64,000 bases of DNA, taken from the NCBI GenBank assembly GCA_947505245.1, contig CANNIZ010000023.1, positions 1 to 64,000 of the forward strand, written 5' to 3'. The notes beneath the pieces were generated by a model. That model ran no database searches. It saw nothing but the letters and a program-made list of their open reading frames with translations, and was not told the DNA's origin. The DNA comes from Pseudomonadota bacterium. GTDB lineage: Bacteria > Myxococcota_A > UBA796 > GCA-2862545. The position numbers were made by a program, and so were the translations under genes. How positions within the stretch are numbered: the first letter of the stretch is position 1; each line of letters starts with the position of its first letter. This document shows positions 51,124-58,682 of this stretch, piece after piece.

Positions 51124-52269
51124 TTGACGTCCATCCTGTTTGCGATCTTCACCTCGTCGCCCGCCCTCGCAACCGTCCCCGCCGCGATCGCGCAGGGCCC
51201 GTCGACGTCGAGCACGCCGCCTACGGATTCGTCGGAGCTCCCGAGCCCGTACGTCCGCAGCTACGGGCGCCCTGCGCGCTGGCACCCCGTCGAGCACCAG
51301 CCCGCGGGCATCGTGAACGGCACCACGACCACGCAGTACCCGCAGGTCGTCGCCCTCGCAGCGCGCGACGGCAATGGCTACTACGACTTCTGCTCGGGCA
51401 CGTTGATCGCCCCGGAGTGGGTCATCACGGCCGCCCACTGCGTCGCCGCCTGGCAAGAGGACTATGCGGCCTTCACGCCGTATGTACTGTTCGGGAACGA
51501 CCTGTACAGCGGCGTGTTCGACGAGGTCCGCGTCGCCACGTACGCCAAACACTCGGGCTACAACACCACCAACCTCGCCCACGACATCGGCATCGTGCAC
51601 CTGCAAACGGCCGTCACCACGATCACGCCCATGGGCCTGAACAACGACGACGTCGCGTACTGGGGAAACCGCGAGCTCACGTACGTCGGCTTCGGGATCA
51701 CGGTCGACAACGGGACCGACAGCGGCACCAAGCGCACGGCGGACATCCCGTACGACGGCTACGACGACAACTTCGTCTACGGCTACGATCCGCAGCAGAA
51801 CGTGTGCCAGGGCGACTCCGGCGGCGCCGTGCTCGAGCACGTCGGCAACCAATTCGAGCTCGCCGGCGTGAACAGCTTCGTCTACTCGGACGACCGCGAC
51901 CCCACGCCCAACACGTCCTGCGTCGGCGGTGGCACCGGCGGCACGCGCATCGACGCGCACCTCGCCTGGATTGAGGGCTACACGCCGGTGAACACCGGCC
52001 CGGTGGACGGGACGGACGCGGACACGGACACGGACGCCGATTCGGACACCGACACGGACACGGACACCGATACGGACACCGATTCTGACGCGGACACCGA
52101 TTCGGACGCCGACGCGGATCAGAACCTGTTCAACCCGACCTGGGACGACCCCGCGCGGCCGCCCGAAGGCGCCTACGCGAACAAGGGCTTCGGCGCGTGT
52201 GACTCGTCGAGCGGGAGCCTCGCGCTGCTCGGCCTCGGCCTCGTCCTCGCGGCCACCCGGCGGCGGTGA
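51124..52269 (+). CDS. secreted trypsin-like serine protease with Asp/Thr linker and MYXO-CTERM-like tail
   Basis: This is a 381-residue protein. TTG at 51124 is chosen for its GGAGG five bases upstream and a signal ending 'SSPALATVPA'. 'VNGTTTTQYPQVVAL' is the mature S1 start. The triad is His105 ('ITAAHCV'), Asp154 ('AHDIGIVHL') and Ser232 ('CQGDSGGAV'), with Cys residues for disulphides. From about 300 to 345 comes a pure Asp/Thr/Ser/Ala linker, then a hydrophobic helix and RRR. It should be exported and tethered. The final TGA overlaps the GTG of the next gene. Confidence 0.9.
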   Translation: MTSILFAIFTSSPALATVPAAIAQGPSTSSTPPTDSSELPSPYVRSYGRPARWHPVEHQPAGIVNGTTTTQYPQVVALAARDGNGYYDFCSGTLIAPEWVITAAHCVAAWQEDYAAFTPYVLFGNDLYSGVFDEVRVATYAKHSGYNTTNLAHDIGIVHLQTAVTTITPMGLNNDDVAYWGNRELTYVGFGITVDNGTDSGTKRTADIPYDGYDDNFVYGYDPQQNVCQGDSGGAVLEHVGNQFELAGVNSFVYSDDRDPTPNTSCVGGGTGGTRIDAHLAWIEGYTPVNTGPVDGTDADTDTDADSDTDTDTDTDTDTDSDADTDSDADADQNLFNPTWDDPARPPEGAYANKGFGACDSSSGSLALLGLGLVLAATRRR

Positions 52270-52937
52270 TCCGAACGGCCGCACCCCTCGCGGTCGCTGC
52301 GATCACGGCGGTCCTGTTCCTGCTCCAGCCCGCCGGCTTCCCGCCGTCGTTCTGGGTCGTCGAGAAGGCCGTCCCCGCCGTGTGCCTCGCGTCGGTCGCG
52401 TTCCAGAACACGTCCGCGCTCGGCCGCCTGATCGGCGCAGGCCTGCTGTTCTCCGCTGTCGGCGACGTCGTCCTCGAGATCCCCGCCGACCTGTTCGTCC
52501 CCGGGCTGCTCGCGTTCCTCACCGCACACCTGTTCTACGTCGCCGCCTGGCTCGCCGACGATCGCGCTCCCAAGCTGTTCGTCGCGCTGCCGTTCTACGC
52601 GTACGGCATCGGCATGCTCGTGTACCTGCACGACGGCCTCGGCGACCTGTTCGTGCCCGTCGCCGTCTACGTCGCGGTGATCTGCACGATGTTGTGGCGC
52701 GCGTGGGCCCGCGTGTCGAAGGACTCCGACTGGACCGTGTTGGCCGGCGCGGTCGGGGTGATCGTGTTCGCGATCTCCGACTCCGCCATCGCGCTGAACA
52801 AGTTCCACGCGCCCACGCCGCACGCCGACCTGTTCATCATGGTCACCTACTGGCTCGGTCAGGCCGGGATCACCGCCGCCACCGCCAACATCAGCGCCGC
52901 CAACCTCACCGCCGACGGAACTCCACGGTCCCGGTGA
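52266..52937 (+). CDS. YhhN family lysoplasmalogenase-like membrane protein
   Basis: The 223-residue protein has about eight helices. It matches the YhhN/TMEM86 pattern: 'AGLLFSAVGDVVLEIP', 'FLTAHLFYVAAW' and 'VIVFAISDSAIALNKF', with the Asp-rich conserved residues. TMEM86 enzymes hydrolyse the vinyl-ether bond of lysoplasmalogens. GTG at 52266 overlaps the protease stop. Bacterial substrates are not established. Its end overlaps a convergent protease gene by 32 bases. Confidence 0.88.
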   Translation: MIRTAAPLAVAAITAVLFLLQPAGFPPSFWVVEKAVPAVCLASVAFQNTSALGRLIGAGLLFSAVGDVVLEIPADLFVPGLLAFLTAHLFYVAAWLADDRAPKLFVALPFYAYGIGMLVYLHDGLGDLFVPVAVYVAVICTMLWRAWARVSKDSDWTVLAGAVGVIVFAISDSAIALNKFHAPTPHADLFIMVTYWLGQAGITAATANISAANLTADGTPRSR

Positions 52938-53883
52938 ACCCGGCGGCCACGTCGGTCCACAGCCCGATGCGCACGGCCTGTTCGCGCGACGTCGTGTACC
53001 GCAGCGCCTGCCCGTCACAGGTCCACGCGATCGGCTTGCTGTCCGCGAGATCAAGCCCCGTCGGAGCCTCGTAGAACCCGTAACAGAGCCCGTCCGCAGG
53101 TCCGACGATCTCCAGGTCCGCCAGCGCTGGCACCTTCAAGTCCTCCCAGTGGGCCTTCCCGGGCGGCAGCTTCGCGTTGACGCTGCGCACATCGGTCCAA
53201 GGCTGCTCCTTCCGCCAGGTCGCGAGCGCGTGTCGCGGCCCGCTCGGATCGTACGCGTCGAGCGTGGTCGCGCGGTTCCAGCGCACGTCGCCCACCACCG
53301 TCGCGCCGCTCACCGCGCCGATCGCCACCGCCCGTTTTCCGAGCGACACGACGGGGCCGCCGCTCGAGCCCGCCGCCGCGACCGTGCCGTCGAACAGCCA
53401 GTACGGCCGATCCCGCACCGTGGTCTCGCCGACGACGTTGCCCGGACCGCAGACGTAGCCGACGTCTCCCGGAAACCCGGCCGCGATCACCGGCTGCCCG
53501 GGTCCCACGCCCACGCCGATCTTCAGCGGCGAGCCTGGCGTTCCGTCCGCGAGGATCAGCAGCGCGAGGTCTGACTCCGGCCACGCGATCACCTGCGCGA
53601 CGTCGCGACATCCGCTCGCTCCGCAGACCTTTGCCGCGTCGAGCCGCGCGACGACATGGTGGGCGGTGAGCACGGCGTCGGCGGTGACGAAGAACCCCGA
53701 GCCGCTGCGGAAGCCGGGCCGCACCTCATCTTCGACGCCGAGGAACACGTGCAGATCCCCGGTGACCTCGACCGCCGCGTCCCGGGCGACTGCACACGCC
53801 GCGGTCGCGTCGATCTCGCCCGCGCGCACCGGTCCCGCGAACGCGAGCGCGCCCAGGGAAGCCGCGACGAAGGCCGGGTTCAC
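52906..53883 (-). CDS. trypsin-like serine protease, exported
   Basis: This is a 325-residue protein. GTG at 53883 is chosen because it overlaps the upstream TGA (GTGA) and yields a signal peptide ('FVAASLGALAFAGPVRAG'). The triad is His76 ('VLTAHHVVA'), Asp in 'PESDLALLI' near 115 and Ser174 ('AAGSSGGPVVS'). Only the protease domain and a C-terminal extension of about 100 residues are present, with no PDZ domain, unlike DegP/HtrA. It is the last gene of the 57778-52906 minus-strand run. Substrates may be neighbours in the cassette; this is unproven. Confidence 0.88.
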   Translation of the reverse strand: MNPAFVAASLGALAFAGPVRAGEIDATAACAVARDAAVEVTGDLHVFLGVEDEVRPGFRSGSGFFVTADAVLTAHHVVARLDAAKVCGASGCRDVAQVIAWPESDLALLILADGTPGSPLKIGVGVGPGQPVIAAGFPGDVGYVCGPGNVVGETTVRDRPYWLFDGTVAAAGSSGGPVVSLGKRAVAIGAVSGATVVGDVRWNRATTLDAYDPSGPRHALATWRKEQPWTDVRSVNAKLPPGKAHWEDLKVPALADLEIVGPADGLCYGFYEAPTGLDLADSKPIAWTCDGQALRYTTSREQAVRIGLWTDVAAGFTGTVEFRRR

Positions 53884-55217
53884 TCGGACGGGCGCACCTC
53901 GACCAGGGTCACGCAGGGAGCCCCGTCCACACAGCGCTGCAGCGTGCGCACCGACACCGTCCGCGACGGGTCCGCGGGCATCACCCACGACTCCCCGCTG
54001 GCAGCCGCCTCGTCCGACAAGCTCTCAGCGGCCACCGAGCGGCGCGGGCGCGCGATCGGCAGGTCGAGGTGCGGCCGCCGCATGGTGCTCGCGAGCTCCA
54101 CCGCCTCGGTCTGCGCGACCCCGGCGACATCGTCACTGTCGCGCTCCTCGAGCACCGCGACCGCGCCGAGCGGCTCGCGTTCGAGCTGCGTCGGCGCGAG
54201 CTCTCCACCCCCGACCAGCGCCAACGCCGCGCCATTCGCGACGATCGCGTGGGTACCGTCGGGCAGCTCGACCGTGACGACGCCGGCGCCCCGGTTCGCC
54301 TCGACGGCCGCGACCAGCGCGAGCACGGAGGCATCGCTCGACACGAGCTCAGCGCGCCCGGCCCCGAGCGGCCACGACGTCGCGGTGGGCAGCAGGCCAG
54401 CGCCCGACGCGCGATCGGCCGACGCGAGGGTCGCGAACCGCACCGCAGCGGCCTCCCGGTCGTACACCGCCGGCGCGCTCGAGTACAGGATCGCCGCGTC
54501 GTACCGACCGAGCGGAGAGCCGAGCGCCTCGGCGCGCAGGAACGCCGCGAGTCCGTGTTTCACGTCGCCCGCGAGCACGTCGGCGACGCCGAGATCCACC
54601 TCGGCGAGCGCGCGAGCCTCCGGGGACCACGTCGGCATCGCGCGTTCGATCGCCGATCGGTGCGCGCGGAGGTCGGGGGCAGCCCCGCCCCAACGCGCGA
54701 TCTCGGCCTCTACGACGAACTGATCGAGCAACGCGCCGGGATCATCCGACAGCCGCACGGCGTGGTCGAACGCCGCCCGCGCCCGAAAAAGCTCGGCGGG
54801 AACCGTCGAACCGCCGCGAACGGCCGACGGCAGGTCGCCGGGGAGCGCGAACCCCCGCGCCAGCGCGCGCGGGACGTCTTCCGATGCGAGCAACGGGCCC
54901 GCCGCCAGCGCGCCGGCGGGATCGACGGCCGCACCCTGCACGCGCTCGAACGACGCCTGCGAGAGGCCGTACCGCGCGTAATACGACCCCATCCAGGTCA
55001 CGCCTACGGCGGCGGCGAGTTCCGCGTCCATCGGGTACGCGTCGGAGAGCGGGCTCGCGAGAGCGCGTGCGGCGTCGTAGTCGCCGAACGCGAGCGCCAA
55101 CCGCACGTCGCCGAGGTCGGCCGTGGGCTGCACGTAGTCGAAGGCGCGATCGCGCTCCATCGCCTTCGGCGAGGGATCGTCTGCAAATGCGGTCGCGGCG
55201 AGCAGGACGAGCATCAC
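53880..55217 (-). CDS. secreted helical repeat protein
   Basis: The 445-residue protein has a short signal ('MMLVLLAATAFA'). Residues about 20-270 are helical pairs of TPR-like spacing ('LALAFGDYDAARALASPLSD', 'HAVRLSDDPGALLDQFVVEAE', 'ARALAEVDLGVADVLAGD'). The rest is Ala/Val/Glu-rich with a Cys pair near the end ('LQRCVDGAPCVTLVEV'). It may be an assembly platform in the envelope. The ATGATG start leaves either Met possible. It precedes the protease with a GTGA overlap. Confidence 0.72.
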   Translation of the reverse strand: MMLVLLAATAFADDPSPKAMERDRAFDYVQPTADLGDVRLALAFGDYDAARALASPLSDAYPMDAELAAAVGVTWMGSYYARYGLSQASFERVQGAAVDPAGALAAGPLLASEDVPRALARGFALPGDLPSAVRGGSTVPAELFRARAAFDHAVRLSDDPGALLDQFVVEAEIARWGGAAPDLRAHRSAIERAMPTWSPEARALAEVDLGVADVLAGDVKHGLAAFLRAEALGSPLGRYDAAILYSSAPAVYDREAAAVRFATLASADRASGAGLLPTATSWPLGAGRAELVSSDASVLALVAAVEANRGAGVVTVELPDGTHAIVANGAALALVGGGELAPTQLEREPLGAVAVLEERDSDDVAGVAQTEAVELASTMRRPHLDLPIARPRRSVAAESLSDEAAASGESWVMPADPSRTVSVRTLQRCVDGAPCVTLVEVRPSE

Positions 55218-55281
55218 GCCTCCGCACCGACAACGGGGAACACGGGCCCGCGCTTACAGGCGCGGCGCGTCGAACGCGCTC

Positions 55282-56187
55282 TCACGCCGCCTTGAAGCCG
55301 CAGATCTGGCACTGACCACCAGCGGCCGCGCCCTGGCGGGAGCGGTAGCAGCCCGAGTGGAACACGCGTCCACACTTGAACATGCAGTCCTGCTTGACCT
55401 CGATGTCGATCACCTGGTTGCAGATCGCGCATACGAGCGCCGCGGACGCGTCTTGCGTCTGCATCTTCGCGATCTGCACCGTCTCCCGCTTGATCGGCTC
55501 GACCGCGCCGAACCACGCGAGCCAGGTCGTGAGCACGGCGCCGAGGCCGAGAAAGAACGCCGGTACGACGGCGATCGCCAGCGTCTTCGGGTCGACCCAC
55601 GCGATGATCGCCGGCGGGATCACCGCGATCATCGTGAACATTCCGAACACCACGACGGCGGTGCCTGGGATGCGGAACTGGTTGCCCGCCCCGCCCCACA
55701 CGTGCCGCGAGAACGACGTGCTGATCGTCGCGAGGCCGAGCCCGGGCAGGATCCCGGCGAGCGGCGTAGGGTTGACCATCAGCAAAAGGCCCCACAGCAC
55801 CGACCAGATCAGCAGCCCGAACAGGGTGGAGATGACGTTGACCCAGCCCGCGCCGGCGTACCCGTGCATCTCCGGGTATTCGGGCGGACGCTCCGCCAGC
55901 GCCGAGCCGATCGGCGGCTGCGGCAACAGGTGCAGGAGCTCGCCTGGCACCGGCTGGAAGATCTCGAGCTTCTCGTCGTCTGTGACGACGCGACCGCGCG
56001 CGCGAAGCCAGAACAGCCGCCGCGTGCCGTCTTCCCAGTAGGCGCCGAGCCCCGCGTCGCGCGCGACGCGCTGCGTCAGGTCACGCGCGGGGAGGTACGT
56101 CGGCAGGACGAGATCGAGCGCGAACGGCTCCATGTCGATGACCTGCACGCGGACCTGGACTGTCTGGGCATCACCCGGCGGCATCAT
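55282..56187 (-). CDS. ubiquitin-like domain-transmembrane-RING-like zinc finger protein
   Basis: This 301-residue protein begins with a ubiquitin-like (YukD/EsaB-type) beta-grasp, residues about 9-90: 'VQVRVQVIDMEPFALDLVLP' then 'DLTQRVARDAGL' and 'LRARGRVVTDDEKLEIF'. Three or four transmembrane helices follow (118-139, 175-197, 203-226; perhaps one near 143-158). The end is a cross-braced-looking zinc motif: Cys253, Cys256, Cys268, Cys272, His277, Cys280, Cys293, Cys296. This looks like the prokaryotic RING family that I remember as membrane-linked. The ATG overlaps the fusion gene's stop. Role inferred: a membrane-bound scaffold or ligase-like factor. No E1, E2 or JAB gene is visible in the window. 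Confidence 0.75.
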   Translation of the reverse strand: MMPPGDAQTVQVRVQVIDMEPFALDLVLPTYLPARDLTQRVARDAGLGAYWEDGTRRLFWLRARGRVVTDDEKLEIFQPVPGELLHLLPQPPIGSALAERPPEYPEMHGYAGAGWVNVISTLFGLLIWSVLWGLLLMVNPTPLAGILPGLGLATISTSFSRHVWGGAGNQFRIPGTAVVVFGMFTMIAVIPPAIIAWVDPKTLAIAVVPAFFLGLGAVLTTWLAWFGAVEPIKRETVQIAKMQTQDASAALVCAICNQVIDIEVKQDCMFKCGRVFHSGCYRSRQGAAAGGQCQICGFKAA

Positions 56188-57536
56188 GACGGAACAAACC
56201 CCTGACGAGGGGGAGAGCCTACCACGCGTTCAGCGACCACGACCACGTTCGTGGCCGGCCATGGCAGCGGGCCGCCAGCGGCGTCGAACAGCGCGACCGC
56301 GCCCTCGTAGCGGTTCGCGGCGATCCACCCGTTCACGTAGCCGTGCAATTCGCGGAGCAGGAACCCGTGGCGCTCCACCATCACCTTCCATTCTTCCAGC
56401 GAGAACGTACCGAACTCCTCGTGAACCTCGATGTGCCAGTTCTTCTGGTAGTCCTTCTTGCAGAGGAATTCGTTCGCGAGGTGCGCGGAGAGCACGACGT
56501 CTTCGCCCTCCCACGTGTGAGCCGCCCCTTCGCCGTGCTTGAACTCGCGGGCGAACCGCTCGAAACACGCGCGCACGTCGGGCCGCAGGAACCGCATCCG
56601 CCAGGCCTGCCGCCCCGGCGACACGCCGTCGCGCACGATCAAGCGCCCACCCGGCGCCAGCTCGCGGAACGCGGACGCGAGCGCCTTGTCGACCGCCGCC
56701 TGCGAGTAGCCCGTGTACGTCCAGATCTCGTGCACGATCGACGACAGCACGATCGTCGTCGCCGTCCCCTCGGCCACCACTGCGTCCCGCGCGTCCTTGT
56801 GCACGAACGCGACGTCGTCGGCGAAGTAGGTGTTCTCGTCGCACCGCCGCAGGAACTCCTGCGACAGATCAACGCCGACGAAGCCGCTTTTGGGGAACCG
56901 CCGCGAAAGCTCGACGAGCAGCTTGCCGGTGCCGCACCCCTTGTCGATGATGCAGCCCGGGACGACCCAGGGGAGCACGTCCTCGAGCTTCTGCGCGAGG
57001 GCCGCGTCCATCTGGGCGCCGTAGCTGTCGAAGTCGCGCGCGTGCGCGAGCTCGCCTTCCGTGTTCACGAGCGAGCGGGCGATGATCGCGCGGATCCCCT
57101 CGACCTCTGGCCGCAGCACGTCCGCGATCGCGAGCGGAACCGACAGCTCCCACGGCCGCCCGGCGACCATGTCCTCGAGCACCTCAGCGGGGGTCTTTCC
57201 AGCGACCTCGGGGACCGCCACGGCGACCCCGCGGGCCGCGAATTGCGGCGCGAGATCCCGGTTCGCGGTGACGACGCAAACGTCGCCCGACACGGCCGCG
57301 AGCACGGCGTCGACCCAGCGGGCGTCGTCGGTCAGGTCGGGCAGGCGAACGATCGTGGCGTCCGGCCGAACCGCGAGGATCTGCCGCTCCCGCACGTCCG
57401 CCGCGAGCGGGTTCCGCCGCGTCCCCGCGCGATCCGACGCACACAGCACCACGACGGCCGGACCGGGCGCCCCGCGGAGCATCGCTGCGAGGCCGTTCGT
57501 GACCACGTGAAAGCGGCCAGGAAGGACGCTCGTCAC
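56184..57536 (-). CDS. nucleotidyltransferase-like domain fused to SAM-dependent methyltransferase
   Basis: This 450-residue protein has an N-terminal cytidylyltransferase/NMNAT-like stretch: 'GRFHVVTNG' (7-15), aligned to the HxGH-type start of 'GRFQPFHLGH', then 'RRNPLAADVRERQI'. The (H/T)xGH motif is Thr-Asn-Gly-Leu, so the last His is lost. A helical bridge covers about 110-190. Then a class I methyltransferase: 'CIIDKGCGTGKLLVEL' (196-211), 'FVGVDLSQEFLRR', 'VLSSIVHEIWTYTGYS' and 'FRELAPGGRLIVRDGV'. GTG at 57536 overlaps the upstream TGA. Substrate unknown; it could be a small molecule made or recognised by the first domain. Confidence 0.8.
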   Translation of the reverse strand: MTSVLPGRFHVVTNGLAAMLRGAPGPAVVVLCASDRAGTRRNPLAADVRERQILAVRPDATIVRLPDLTDDARWVDAVLAAVSGDVCVVTANRDLAPQFAARGVAVAVPEVAGKTPAEVLEDMVAGRPWELSVPLAIADVLRPEVEGIRAIIARSLVNTEGELAHARDFDSYGAQMDAALAQKLEDVLPWVVPGCIIDKGCGTGKLLVELSRRFPKSGFVGVDLSQEFLRRCDENTYFADDVAFVHKDARDAVVAEGTATTIVLSSIVHEIWTYTGYSQAAVDKALASAFRELAPGGRLIVRDGVSPGRQAWRMRFLRPDVRACFERFAREFKHGEGAAHTWEGEDVVLSAHLANEFLCKKDYQKNWHIEVHEEFGTFSLEEWKVMVERHGFLLRELHGYVNGWIAANRYEGAVALFDAAGGPLPWPATNVVVVAERVVGSPPRQGFVPS

Positions 57537-57778
57537 GGCGTGGACACGTCGCACACGAGCCCGTCCACGTCGTCCTGGTCCTGTTGATCTTCGAGCGCGA
57601 CGGTGCACTGGTCCTGAACCGACGGCGACGCGTCCGCGTAGGTGGCCGTGAGCTCCGCGCAGTCGACCTCGGCGTGGCAATCGCACATGTAGGCGACGTA
57701 GTCGTCGCACGGGTTCACAGGCTCGTCGCAGGCCACGAACCCGACCACAACCAGAGCCAACCCGACGATGCGATGCAT
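57533..57778 (-). CDS. small Cys-rich lipoprotein
   Basis: The 81-residue protein has signal 'MHRIVGLALVVVGFVAC' and six further Cys residues ('NPCDDYVAYMCDCHAEVDC', 'DQCTV', 'LVCDV'). The Cys spacing suggests a disulphide knot or a metal site. It leads the five-gene run that includes the RING-like protein. TACGAT at 57799-57794 and GGAGG at 57787-57783 precede the ATG. No family recognised. Confidence 0.78.
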   Translation of the reverse strand: MHRIVGLALVVVGFVACDEPVNPCDDYVAYMCDCHAEVDCAELTATYADASPSVQDQCTVALEDQQDQDDVDGLVCDVSTP

Positions 57779-57782
57779 CACG

Positions 57783-57829
57783 CCTCCGCGCGGATCGTAC
57801 CCCGTTGGGCTACAATCTGCCCTCGGAGG
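57783..57829. promoter_or_regulatory. divergent short-leader promoters
   Basis: Between the divergent lipoprotein genes (55 bases), TACGAT with GGAGG on the minus strand and TACAAT (57811-57816) with GGAGG (57825-57829) on the plus strand mirror each other, each leaving a leader of about 8-10 bases. Confidence 0.55.
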
Positions 57830-57833
57830 TGCG

Positions 57834-58682
57834 ATGTCCCTGGTCCTGTTGCTGCTCGCGTGCCACCGCGCCCCGCCGCCGGCGAACCCCGAATTCACCG
57901 ACGCCGTCAAGCAGACGTTCGTCGCGTTCGACGCTCCGAACGTGGAGATCGCGTACGCGATCCGCGCCCTGGAAGGGGTCGTGACCGACGGCTCGCTCGA
58001 CCTCACCAGCAACAACAGCCTCGACCGCAGCTTCGCGCCCGAAGACCTCACAGAGTCCGACGTCACCGGCTTCACGCACCCGGACGTGCCCCCCGAGGGC
58101 GCGCTCCCCGTCGCAGTCGTGGGCCTGTCGCCGTTCCCGTTGGAGGATCACCAGCACATCCAGCTCCTCGCGGACCAGACGCCGGTGGAGCCGTACTCGC
58201 CAAACACGTACGTGCGCACCTTCCTGGACGGCGACGACTGCTGGATCGACCACACCTGCGAGCGGCTGGAGACGTCGAATTCGCTCGTGAAAGAGAACAT
58301 GCTCATGACGGTCCCGTACGACTTCATGAAGACGTTCCGGTGGATCGACCTCAACCTCCCCGACCCCGCCGACGTTCCCGCGGACACCGAGGCCCCCACC
58401 GTCTCCGCCGATCCGCGCTGGTGCTACATCGCGCGCTCGTGGCAGGAGGACAGCTTCATCGGCGACGGCGGCGATACCACGCTCGTGCAGAGCTACACGA
58501 TCGAGGTTTGGTACCCGCACGAGGAGACCGGCGGCGTGATGCGCGCGTTGTCCGTGTGGTCGCAGACGGACCTCAGCATCAACGTGTCCGACGACATGAT
58601 CGCGGGCACGATCCGCATCGGCGTGGACGACAACTTCAAGGCCGGCGACCAGTGGCTCGAGGACAACTTCGGTCAGCCGTAG
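57834..58682 (+). CDS. lipoprotein of unknown function
   Basis: The 282-residue protein has signal 'MSLVLLLLAC'. The body is soluble with motifs such as 'IEVWYPHEETGGVMRALSVWS' and 'WCYIARSWQEDSF', which suggest a beta-sandwich. Cys pairs ('DDCWIDHTC') may form disulphides. No family recognised. It overlaps the convergent chrA gene by ten bases at the 3' end. Confidence 0.75.
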   Translation: MSLVLLLLACHRAPPPANPEFTDAVKQTFVAFDAPNVEIAYAIRALEGVVTDGSLDLTSNNSLDRSFAPEDLTESDVTGFTHPDVPPEGALPVAVVGLSPFPLEDHQHIQLLADQTPVEPYSPNTYVRTFLDGDDCWIDHTCERLETSNSLVKENMLMTVPYDFMKTFRWIDLNLPDPADVPADTEAPTVSADPRWCYIARSWQEDSFIGDGGDTTLVQSYTIEVWYPHEETGGVMRALSVWSQTDLSINVSDDMIAGTIRIGVDDNFKAGDQWLEDNFGQP

